DNA of 6,029 nucleotides from UBA2982 sp040081395 (lineage in GTDB: Bacteria > Gemmatimonadota > Gemmatimonadetes > Longimicrobiales > Gaopeijiaceae). How positions within the stretch are numbered: the stretch's first letter is position 1; every line of letters begins with the position of its first letter. The notes under the pieces are model-generated. The model had not been told where the DNA came from, made no database searches, and saw only the letters and a list, made by a program, of their open reading frames with translations. The position numbers and the translations under genes are program-made. Location: positions 1-6,029 of the forward strand of contig JBEBGN010000180.1 in NCBI GenBank assembly GCA_040081395.1, read 5' to 3'. This document shows positions 1 to 6,029 of this stretch, piece after piece.

Positions 1-1016
1 GCGTCATCGGACAGGATGCGGATGCCCGCCTGAGCCATCTCGTCGATCGCGCCCACGGGGAGCAGGTAGCCGGACACGCCGTGCTCGACGACCTCGGGGA
101 GCCCCCCCGCGTTGGACGCTACCACCGGTGCGCCGCACGACATCGCCTCCAGCGCCGCCAACCCGAACGACTCGGACGCCGACGGGAGCAGGAAGAGGTC
201 GGCGCAGGACAGCAGCTCCTCGACCGAGGTGTGCCGCCCGAGGTAGAGCACGTCGTCGCCGAGGCCGAGGTCGGCGGCCAGTTGGAGCGCCCGCGGCCGC
301 TCGGGCCCGTCGCCGACCAGCACCAATCGGGCCTTCACCTTCGCGCGGATCTTCGCGAACACCGCGACCACGTCCTGCACGCGCTTCACGGCCCGGAAGT
401 TCGACACGTGCATGACGATCTTCTGGCCGTCGGGGGCCAGCTTCGAGCGGTGGCACGGCTCGCGGTCGCGGCGCCACACGTCGGTGTCCACGAAGTTCGG
501 GATCACGTCGATGCGATGCTCGGGCACCGAGAAGTCGCGCACGGTCTCGTTCTTCAGGAACTGCGACACCGCGGACAGCCCGTCCGACTGCAAGATCGAG
601 AAGCGCGTGATCGCGCGGAACGACGGGTGCAGCCCCACCAACGTGATGTCGGTGCCGTGCAGCGTCGTCACGATCTTGATGTCCCGCTCGGCCGCAAGCA
701 TCTGCTTGGCGAGGTAGGCCGCCGCCGCGTGTGGGATCGCGTAGTGCATGTGCAGGATGTCGAGATCCTCACGGCGCGCGGTGTCGTGCAGCGCCACGGC
801 GAGCGCGAGCGAGTACGGCGGGTACTCGAAGAGCGGGTAGTCCTCCATCTCGACTTCGTGGTAGAACACGCGCTCGTGCAGCCCGACGAGCCGGAACGGC
901 TGCGCGTAGGTCACGAAGTGGATCTCGTGACCCCGCTCCGCGAGCGCGAGCCCCAGCTCCGTCGCCACGGCTCCCGAGCCGCCGTACGTCGGATAACATG
1001 TGATGCCGATCTTCAC
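1..1016 (-). CDS. bshA: BshA, N-acetyl-alpha-D-glucosaminyl L-malate synthase (3' end cut off)
   Basis: This is a retaining GT4-family glycosyltransferase that joins GlcNAc from UDP-GlcNAc to L-malate, the first step of bacillithiol synthesis in the cytoplasm. The first 338 codons are present and the frame runs off the left edge; family members are about 375-385 residues, so roughly the last 40 are missing. Visible signatures are the N-terminal KIGITCYPTYGGSG (2-15), YAIPHA (92-97), TTLHGTDIT (117-125), the BshA-typical VSNFRAVKRVQD (204-215), GDGPE (235-239) and the EX7E pair E282/E290 in ESFGLAALE, which binds the nucleotide sugar. The whole N-terminal half closely resembles Bacillus BshA, which separates it from generic GT4 enzymes. 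The GTG start at 1016 is preferred because the conserved KIGITCYP block begins at the next codon, it interlocks with the miaA stop (GTGA), and a GAGGTG Shine-Dalgarno sits 5 bases upstream. A run of seven G occurs at 102-108. bshB and bshC are not in the window. Confidence 0.95.
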   Translation of the reverse strand, partial: MKIGITCYPTYGGSGAVATELGLALAERGHEIHFVTYAQPFRLVGLHERVFYHEVEMEDYPLFEYPPYSLALAVALHDTARREDLDILHMHYAIPHAAAAYLAKQMLAAERDIKIVTTLHGTDITLVGLHPSFRAITRFSILQSDGLSAVSQFLKNETVRDFSVPEHRIDVIPNFVDTDVWRRDREPCHRSKLAPDGQKIVMHVSNFRAVKRVQDVVAVFAKIRAKVKARLVLVGDGPERPRALQLAADLGLGDDVLYLGRHTSVEELLSCADLFLLPSASESFGLAALEAMSCGAPVVASNAGGLPEVVEHGVSGYLLPVGAIDEMAQAGIRILSDD

Positions 1017-1990
1017 GTCCCCACCTCGTGTTGGGCTCGAGACAGCGCGCCACCCGCCCGTTCGTACGCCGCGAGCGCCAGGTCGGCCAACTCCTCCCCC
1101 GGCACCGTCGCGTCCAAGCGCACCGCACTGTCCGGAAGCTGATGGCGGAACCAGGTGAGCTGACGCCGAGCGTACTGACGCGTGCTCACCCGAACCGCCT
1201 CGATCGCGTCCTCCAGCGACACCTCACCGCGGACGTATGCTGCGATCTCACGGTACCCCGTCCCGGTCATGCCGGGTGCGTCCGCGTCGTACCCTGCGTC
1301 CAGCAATGCGCGCACCTCGTCCACCCACCCCGCATCCACCATCGCCCGCGTGCGCGCCTCGATGCGGCGGTCGATCTCGTCGCGCGGAAGATCGAGCACC
1401 ACGATCACCCCTGGAAGCCCTTCGGCCTCCGCGGGGGAGGCCCGGTGCCACGAGGAGAGGGGGCGCCCGCTCAGGAGCGCGACCTCGAGCGTGCGCGACA
1501 GGCGTTGCGGCCCACCCTCGCGCGCGAGCGCGGCACGCTCGGGGTCGAGGGCCTCGACCCACCGCTCCAGCAGGTCACGACTCTGCGCGCGCATCCAACC
1601 GCGCAGCGCGTCCAGTCGCGTTGGGTCGAGCGGCGGCTCCGCGAAGATCGGATCGGTCACCGCGCGCAGGAAGAACCCGGTGCCCCCCACGAGCAGGGGC
1701 AGGTGCCCTCGCGCGCGGATCTCGCCGATCCACAGGCGCGCGTCGCGCGCGAAGCGCCCCGCGGAGTAGCGCTCCGCCGGCGTGACCAGGTCGAGCCCGT
1801 GGTGCGGCACACGCGCGCGTTCGGACGCGCTCGCCTTCGCCGTGCCGATGTCCATGCCGCGGTAGACCTGGCGCGAGTCCATCGACACGACCTCGGCATG
1901 CACGCGCTCCGCGATCCGGAGCGCCACCTCCGTCTTCCCGGTCGCGGTCGCTCCGACCAGGGCGAGGAACTGAGGCCGCGCGGCGCTCAC
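1013..1990 (-). CDS. miaA: MiaA, tRNA dimethylallyltransferase
   Basis: MiaA transfers a dimethylallyl group from DMAPP to N6 of adenosine 37 in tRNAs that read codons starting with U, giving i6A37, the substrate for MiaB methylthiolation. The protein has 325 residues, slightly longer than the usual 300-315. It shows the P-loop GATATGKT (13-20; family consensus GPTASGKT), the DSRQVYRGMDIGTAK block (38-52) with the likely catalytic aspartate D38, PHHGLD (62-67), VGGTGFFLRAV (101-111), the helical tRNA-contacting insert, GYREI (245-249) and the C-terminal TRQYARRQLTWFRHQ signature (270-284). The open frame extends upstream to 2365, but that extension only overlaps mutL. The GTG at 1990 is chosen because the P-loop then falls near residue 13, as in the family, and because it forms a GTGA overlap with the mutL stop. 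The mutL-miaA pairing is common in bacteria. The roughly 30 residues after the WFRHQ signature are poorly conserved. Confidence 0.96.
   Translation of the reverse strand: MSAARPQFLALVGATATGKTEVALRIAERVHAEVVSMDSRQVYRGMDIGTAKASASERARVPHHGLDLVTPAERYSAGRFARDARLWIGEIRARGHLPLLVGGTGFFLRAVTDPIFAEPPLDPTRLDALRGWMRAQSRDLLERWVEALDPERAALAREGGPQRLSRTLEVALLSGRPLSSWHRASPAEAEGLPGVIVVLDLPRDEIDRRIEARTRAMVDAGWVDEVRALLDAGYDADAPGMTGTGYREIAAYVRGEVSLEDAIEAVRVSTRQYARRQLTWFRHQLPDSAVRLDATVPGEELADLALAAYERAGGALSRAQHEVGT
1022..1027 (-). promoter_or_regulatory. Ribosome binding site of bshA
   Basis: GAGGTG lies inside the last codons of miaA and ends 5 bases before the GTG start of bshA. It matches the anti-Shine-Dalgarno complement well and is the clearest ribosome binding site in the window. 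It supports the GTG at 1016 as the true start, and it means bshA may be initiated independently as well as by coupling to miaA. Confidence 0.6.
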
Positions 1991-3747
1991 GTGCGTCCGA
2001 ACTTCCTCGACAGCTCGCGCGCCGACAGGCGCACCACCGTGGGTCGCCCGTGCACGTCGTGGTGCGGCAGCTCGGTGGCGAAGAGCTGATCGAAGAGCCG
2101 CTGCATCTCCGGCTCGGAGAGCCGCTGGCCCGCCTTGATCGCGCTCTTGCACGCGAACGTCATGGCGATGCGCTCGTGCTGGTTCTTGGCCGACCGCACC
2201 AGCTCGGAGCCGTGCGTGAGCTCGCGCACCATCTCGCGGATCGCGCGCTCGGCGTCGAACCAGGGGTGCGGGTTCGGAACCGCGTGCACGATGACCGTGT
2301 CGCCGCCGAAGGGCTCGACCTCGAACCCCGTCTTCGAGAACAGGCTCTCCAGGTCGCGCAGGCACGCGACCTCGGGCGCAGTCAGGCGCAGCGTCAGCGG
2401 GAACAGGAGCCGTTGGCCGTGCTGCCCCCCCGCGGCGAACGCGTCCATGAGCCGCTGAAAGAGGATGCGCTCATGCGCGGAGTGCTGATCGATGATCAGG
2501 ATCCCGTCGCGCGTCTCGGCGAGCACGTAGGTATCGAGCACCTGCCAGAGGCGCGGCCGGCCCACGGGCAGCGCGGGCTCCGCCTCGACCGCCACCTCGT
2601 CGGTCGGGGCACGCGCGCTCGCACCCGACACGAAGAGCGCCATCTGTGAGTCCGGGGTGGCGCGCTCGGGCGCCGACGGGCCGACCCGCTCGCGCACCGT
2701 GAGGTGCGGCATCGCACCCGCGCGGTCCAGCGTCGCCGCGCTCCCTTCCCCTTCCAACGCGCGGCGCACCGCCTCCTCCACCAGCGACTCGACCCGGCCC
2801 TGGTCGCGGAAGCGCACCTCGGCCTTGGTCGGGTGCACGTTCACGTCGACCTCCCCCCCGGGCACACGCAGGTACAGGAACACCCAGGGTCGCGCCGCCC
2901 CCGGGATCGTGGTTCGGTAGCCACGGTCGGCCGCGCGCAGCACGCCACTCGCCCGGAACGGCCGCCCATTCACGAAGAGGTACGCGCGGCGCATTCCGGG
3001 CTTGGCCGCGTCGGGGCGCTGCACGAGCCCACCGAGGTCGTATCCACTGGTGGTGCCTTCGGCGGCCACGAGCGTCTCCGCCGCCTCCCTGCCCCACACC
3101 TGCGCGACCCGCGCCCCCGCGTCACCCACGCCCGGCAGATCCAGCAGCACGCGGTCGTCCGAGGTCAGCTCGAAGGTCACGCGCGGGTTCGCGAGCGCCA
3201 GTGCGGTCACCACCTCGCTCACCGCCCGCGCCTCGGCTGCGACGGCCTTGAGGAACTTGGCGCGCGCGGGCGCATTGAAGAAAAGGTTGCGCACCTCGAT
3301 GGTCGTGCCGCGCTGACGCGCGAAGTCCTCCACCGAGGCGATGCGCCCCCCTTCGACGGCCACGCGCGTGCCGCTCTCGCCGCCATCCGCAGCGCGACCC
3401 TCGCTCGTCTCGAGCGTGAGCTGCGACACCGCGGCGATCGACGGGAGCGCTTCTCCGCGGAAGCCGAACGTGCGCACGCCCTCCAGGTCCGCGGCCGAGG
3501 CGATCTTGCTCGTAGCATGCCGATCGAGACAGAGCAGCGCGTCCTCTCGCCCCATGCCCGAGCCGTTGTCCCCCACGCGGATACGTCGCTTGCCCCCCCG
3601 CTCCATCGCCACGTCCACGCGCGTGGCCCCGGCGTCCAGCGCGTTCTCCACGAGCTCCTTCACGACGGAGGCAGGGCGCTCCACGACCTCGCCCGCGGCG
3701 ATCTGATTCGCCACTGCGTCCGGGAGGACCTGGATGCGTCGTGCCAT
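1987..3747 (-). CDS. mutL: MutL, DNA mismatch repair protein
   Basis: MutL is the GHKL ATPase that couples MutS mismatch recognition to strand incision and excision. The protein has 586 residues. The N-terminal ATPase is intact: ELVENALDAG (31-40, general base E31 and Mg ligand N35), DNGSGM (60-65), RHATSKI (76-82), GFRGEALPSI (95-104) and HPTKAEVRF with lysine K308. A variable linker spans about 340-395. The C-terminal dimerisation domain starts near LWQVLDTYVL (400-409). Its endonuclease-type site is altered: DQHSAHERILFQ (420-431) ends in Q where the DQHA(X)2E(X)4E motif has E; ACK (532-534) is present; DVHGRP (564-569) replaces CPHGRP. Candidate beta-clamp motifs are QRLLFP (445-450) and QMALF (368-372). 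The ATG at 3747 is chosen because the conserved IQVLPDAVANQIAAGEVV follows at residue 5; only a weak GGGG lies upstream. It begins 9 bases after tatD and overlaps miaA by 4. Three runs of seven G occur in the gene. Confidence 0.97.
   Translation of the reverse strand: MARRIQVLPDAVANQIAAGEVVERPASVVKELVENALDAGATRVDVAMERGGKRRIRVGDNGSGMGREDALLCLDRHATSKIASAADLEGVRTFGFRGEALPSIAAVSQLTLETSEGRAADGGESGTRVAVEGGRIASVEDFARQRGTTIEVRNLFFNAPARAKFLKAVAAEARAVSEVVTALALANPRVTFELTSDDRVLLDLPGVGDAGARVAQVWGREAAETLVAAEGTTSGYDLGGLVQRPDAAKPGMRRAYLFVNGRPFRASGVLRAADRGYRTTIPGAARPWVFLYLRVPGGEVDVNVHPTKAEVRFRDQGRVESLVEEAVRRALEGEGSAATLDRAGAMPHLTVRERVGPSAPERATPDSQMALFVSGASARAPTDEVAVEAEPALPVGRPRLWQVLDTYVLAETRDGILIIDQHSAHERILFQRLMDAFAAGGQHGQRLLFPLTLRLTAPEVACLRDLESLFSKTGFEVEPFGGDTVIVHAVPNPHPWFDAERAIREMVRELTHGSELVRSAKNQHERIAMTFACKSAIKAGQRLSEPEMQRLFDQLFATELPHHDVHGRPTVVRLSARELSRKFGRT
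2003..2008 (-). promoter_or_regulatory. Possible ribosome binding site of miaA
   Basis: GAGGAA lies within the final codons of mutL, 12 bases before the GTG start of miaA. The sequence is good but the spacing is longer than ideal, so coupling through the GTGA overlap with mutL probably contributes more to initiation than this site alone. Confidence 0.3.
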
Positions 3748-3756
3748 GGCCGACCC

Positions 3757-4527
3757 CTACGCGACTCCGTAGAAACGGCGCGCGTTCTCGGTCGTGCGTC
3801 GGGCGACCTCGTCCACCTCGAGCCCCAGGTGCCGCCCCACCGCCTCGGCGACGCGCGCCACGAATGCGGGCTCGTTCCGCTTGCCCCGGTGCGGTACCGG
3901 AGCGAGGTAGGGGGAGTCGGTCTCGATGAGCAACCGGTCGGCAGGTACCTGACGGAGCAGGTCGGCCGCACGGAAGCTGCCGAAGGACGCGATCCCCGAG
4001 AACGACACGTACCAGCCGGCCGCCATCGCTTCCGCGAAGGCCGCCTCACCCCCGGTGAAGCAGTGCAGCACACCGCACGTGCCGGAGGGCATGGCGCGCA
4101 GCGCGGCCGCGATCTCCGCGTCGGCCTCCCGCGCGTGCACGATGACCGGGAGCCCCGTCTCGGCCCCGAGCGCGAGGTGCGCCTCGAACAGTTCGGTCTG
4201 CACGGCGCGCGGCGAGTGGTCGTAGTGGAAGTCGAGCCCCGTCTCGCCGATCGCCACCACTTCGGCGTGCGTCGTGGCCAACTCACGCACCGCGTCGACG
4301 TCCCCCGGCGCGGCGTTCCCCGCCTCGTGCGGGTGTACCCCCGCGGTGCACCACACGCCGGGGCATCCCTTCGCAACCTCGAGGGCCGCGCGCGCGTCGG
4401 CCAAGTGGGAAGCGATGGTGACCATACGCGTCACTCCGGCCTCCGCAGCCCGAAGCAGCACCGCCTCCCGGTCATCCCGGAAGGCGGTGTCGGTCAGATG
4501 GCAGTGACTGTCGAAATACTCGATCAC
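3757..4527 (-). CDS. tatD: TatD family metal-dependent deoxyribonuclease
   Basis: TatD-family proteins are cytoplasmic TIM-barrel metallohydrolases of the amidohydrolase superfamily with 3'-5' exonuclease or endonuclease activity on DNA. The protein has 256 residues, the usual length. All expected metal ligands are visible: the HxH pair H8/H10 in DSHCHL, E95 in GETGLDF (95-100 region), H131 in VIVHARE, H155 in HCFTGG and D204 in ETDSPYLAP. PHRGKRNEP (212-220) and the C-terminal ENARRFYG complete the family pattern. The open frame continues upstream to 4581, but a start there would run deep into secF. The GTG at 4527 places FDSHCHL at residue 5 and gives a GTGA overlap with the secF stop, so I use it. 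There is no convincing Shine-Dalgarno, which points to coupling with secF. The stop is TAG, followed in the same frame by three codons and then the mutL ATG. Family members vary in substrate (TatD, YcfH, YjjV types) and the sequence does not tell which. Confidence 0.94.
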   Translation of the reverse strand: MIEYFDSHCHLTDTAFRDDREAVLLRAAEAGVTRMVTIASHLADARAALEVAKGCPGVWCTAGVHPHEAGNAAPGDVDAVRELATTHAEVVAIGETGLDFHYDHSPRAVQTELFEAHLALGAETGLPVIVHAREADAEIAAALRAMPSGTCGVLHCFTGGEAAFAEAMAAGWYVSFSGIASFGSFRAADLLRQVPADRLLIETDSPYLAPVPHRGKRNEPAFVARVAEAVGRHLGLEVDEVARRTTENARRFYGVA

Positions 4528-5492
4528 ACCGGCGCGGGTTCGGCGCGCTTCGGCTTCTCCTTCACGTCCCCCATGCCCCACCGGTTCTGGATCTCGACGA
4601 GCGCGGCGGAGCCGATGAAGATCGAGGAGTAGGTCCCGACCACGATACCGAAGATCATGACGACGGCGAACTCCCGGATGACCGGGCCGCCGAGGATGGT
4701 GAGGGCCAGCAGCACCGCGAGGGTCGCACCGCCGGTGAGCACCGTGCGCGGCAGGGTCTCGTTGACGGAGCGGTTGATGAGCTCGATCGGGTCGCGCTTA
4801 CGCGCGCCCTTCATCTGCATGTTCTCGCGCACGCGGTCGAAGACCACGATGGTGTCGTTCAGCGAGTAGCCGAGAATGGTCAGGATCGCCGCGACCGTGG
4901 TCAGCGAGATCTCCATGCGGAAGAGCGCCAACAGACCGAGCGTCAGGGCGATGTCGTGCGCGGTGGCGATGACGGCAGCCAGGCCGAAGCGGAGCTCGAA
5001 GCGGATCGCCAGATAGATCAGCGTCAGCGCGAACGAGATCAGGATGGCCATACCCGCGCGGCCCTGGAGCTCGCTACCGACCTTCGCGCCCACCAACTCG
5101 GTACGCTCGACCGTGAACGCGCGCCCGGGAAGTCCGGAAGAGATCTGAGCTTCGATCGCTTCTCGGACCGCATTGATCGTCGTGCCCTCTTCGAGGGGCG
5201 CCCGGATCACGAACTCGTTCGCCTCGGCCTCCCCGAAGCGCGTGATGGGCGGCGCGTCCGCTCCGCCCAACGCGTCGCGCAGCTCGCTGTCCTGCACGGG
5301 TACGCTGAAGCGCACCTGCACCAGGGAGCCGCCGGTGAAGTCGACGCCGTAGTTCAACCAGCTGCCGATCGTCGCGACGTTCGCAATCATCGCGACCACA
5401 GTGATCAGCCCCAGGACCCCGGAGAGTACGAACGCCTTGGACCGGTTCTCGATGAAACGGAAGTTGGCGTTCTCGAATACGCGCATGGACAT
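4524..5492 (-). CDS. secF: SecF, protein translocase subunit
   Basis: SecF is an inner-membrane partner of SecD; the pair uses the proton motive force to help late steps of SecYEG-mediated export. The protein has 322 residues, close to the usual 300-320. The order is TM1 (about 20-41), the VDFTGG motif (50-55), a periplasmic domain (about 56-140), then TM2 (145-164), TM3 (168-190), TM4 (196-217) carrying GYSLNDTIVVFDRVREN (208-224), TM5 (248-269) and TM6 (275-299), and a charged KEKPKRAEP tail. D213 in the LND motif and R249 in LPRT correspond, from memory of the family, to the membrane Asp and Arg implicated in proton coupling. The ATG at 5492 is used; a second ATG two codons later (5486) is equally possible because neither has a clear Shine-Dalgarno. 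It starts 18 bases after the secD stop and overlaps tatD by 4. Confidence 0.96.
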   Translation of the reverse strand: MSMRVFENANFRFIENRSKAFVLSGVLGLITVVAMIANVATIGSWLNYGVDFTGGSLVQVRFSVPVQDSELRDALGGADAPPITRFGEAEANEFVIRAPLEEGTTINAVREAIEAQISSGLPGRAFTVERTELVGAKVGSELQGRAGMAILISFALTLIYLAIRFELRFGLAAVIATAHDIALTLGLLALFRMEISLTTVAAILTILGYSLNDTIVVFDRVRENMQMKGARKRDPIELINRSVNETLPRTVLTGGATLAVLLALTILGGPVIREFAVVMIFGIVVGTYSSIFIGSAALVEIQNRWGMGDVKEKPKRAEPAPV

Positions 5493-5510
5493 GATTGGGT
5501 ACCGTGCAGC

Positions 5511-6029
5511 CTAGATGCTGATGGGATCCGAAGCCTTCTTCCCTTGCAGATAAATCAGGAAGAAGGTCTTGGTCACGAAGATGGCGGACACGAAGGACGC
5601 GAGAATGCCGATGCTGAGCGTAACCGCGAAGCCCCGCACGGGCCCGGTCCCGAACTGATAGAGCACCAGGCCGGTGATGAGCGTGGTGATGTTGGAGTCG
5701 ACGATCGCGGAGAGCGCGTTCACGAAGCCCTCGTCGACCGCGGTTCGCGTAGCTCGGCCCGCCTGGAGCTCCTCACGGATGCGCTCGAAGATGAGCACGT
5801 TGGCGTCGACTGCCATACCGATCGACAAGATGATGCCCGCCATACCCGGCAACGTGAGCGTGGCATCCATCGCCGCCATACCGCCGAGGATCAGGAGCAC
5901 GTAGACCCCGAGCGCCCCGACCGCCAACACGCCTGCGAGCCGATAGTAGCCGATCATCATGATGATCACGGCCAGCGTTCCCACCACGCCCGCGATCATG
6001 CCGGCGTCGATCGAGTCCTGACCCATCGA
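5511..6029 (-). CDS. secD: SecD, protein translocase subunit (C-terminal part only)
   Basis: This is the C-terminal 172 residues of SecD, entering from the right edge in frame; the N-terminal TM1 and the large periplasmic P1 domain lie outside the window. It begins at the conserved GQDSI element that precedes TM2 of SecD, so a Met codon at 6026 is internal and not the real start. Visible are five further membrane segments, the family motif GMAVDANVLIFERIREE (71-87 of the partial protein) with the membrane Asp (D75) implicated in proton movement, and the DSNITTLITG and GFAVTLSIGI elements. The protein ends with a short GKKASDPISI tail and a TAG stop. secF follows 18 bases later in the same reading frame. 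SecD rather than SecF identity rests on GQDSI, the GMAVDANV motif and the position before a clear SecF. Confidence 0.95.
   Translation of the reverse strand, partial: SMGQDSIDAGMIAGVVGTLAVIIMMIGYYRLAGVLAVGALGVYVLLILGGMAAMDATLTLPGMAGIILSIGMAVDANVLIFERIREELQAGRATRTAVDEGFVNALSAIVDSNITTLITGLVLYQFGTGPVRGFAVTLSIGILASFVSAIFVTKTFFLIYLQGKKASDPISI

Noticed and set aside
81..1142. A 353-codon open frame on the plus strand opposite bshA
   Set aside because: It mirrors codon-position bias of bshA, has no recognisable domain, and would run into the end of miaA on the other strand. The similar plus-strand frame at 1028-2089 opposite miaA is rejected for the same reason.
1991..2365. N-terminal extension of the miaA frame
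   Set aside because: The frame is open to 2365, but this part overlaps the conserved MutL C-terminal domain and encodes Arg-rich sequence not found in MiaA. The GTG at 1990 fits the family start.
4528..4581. N-terminal extension of the tatD frame to an ATG at 4581
   Set aside because: It would add 18 Arg- and Gly-rich residues before the conserved FDSHCHL start of the barrel and overlap secF deeply. The GTG at 4527 gives a normal TatD length.
2704..4632. A 642-codon open frame on the plus strand
   Set aside because: It is antisense to mutL and tatD, which have complete catalytic motifs. Its translation is low-complexity, rich in Arg, His and Gly, and matches no family I know. Long antisense frames are expected at this GC content.
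5493..5510. Promoter or terminator in the secD-secF gap
   Set aside because: Only 18 bases are available, with no stable hairpin, no T-run and no promoter-like boxes.
6024..6026. ATG near the right edge as the start of an independent 171-residue protein
   Set aside because: The frame is open to the edge and the Met lies inside the conserved SecD GQDSI region, so this is an internal codon of a truncated secD.

Overview
The window is a densely packed, high-GC stretch of bacterial chromosome. Every gene I can support lies on the minus strand, so transcription runs from the right-hand end to the left. In transcription order the genes are secD (3' part only), secF, tatD, mutL, miaA and bshA (5' part only). 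There are no RNA genes, mobile elements, repeats arrays or CRISPRs, and no gene-free stretch longer than 18 bases. The long open frames on the plus strand are antisense shadows of these genes, which is usual at this GC content.

Layout: secD ends at 5511. After an 18-base gap comes secF (5492-4524). tatD (4527-3757) overlaps the end of secF by four bases. mutL (3747-1987) starts 9 bases after the tatD stop. miaA (1990-1013) overlaps the end of mutL by four bases, and bshA (from 1016, running off the left edge) overlaps the end of miaA by four bases. The three overlaps are identical: a GTG start interlocked with a TGA stop (GTGA). The two short gaps both follow a TAG stop and leave the upstream and downstream genes in the same reading frame. 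The spacing argues for a single transcription unit with translational coupling. No promoter or terminator is visible, so both operon ends lie outside the window.

Function: secD and secF encode the membrane accessory subunits that use the proton motive force to help SecYEG export. tatD encodes a metal-dependent deoxyribonuclease. mutL encodes the mismatch-repair ATPase. miaA encodes the tRNA A37 dimethylallyltransferase. bshA encodes the glycosyltransferase that starts bacillithiol synthesis. These are separate housekeeping tasks that share a message; I see no single pathway joining them.

Organism: high GC, a bacillithiol gene, a MutL whose C-terminal metal motif reads DVHGRP instead of CPHGRP, and the SecDF/MutL/MiaA context suggest a Gram-negative-type phylum such as Gemmatimonadota. 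This is inferred from remembered family features, not from a search. I did not find an undescribed system. The points most worth a second look are the altered MutL endonuclease site, the homopolymeric G tracts in mutL, the in-frame amber junctions, and bshA being coupled to miaA.
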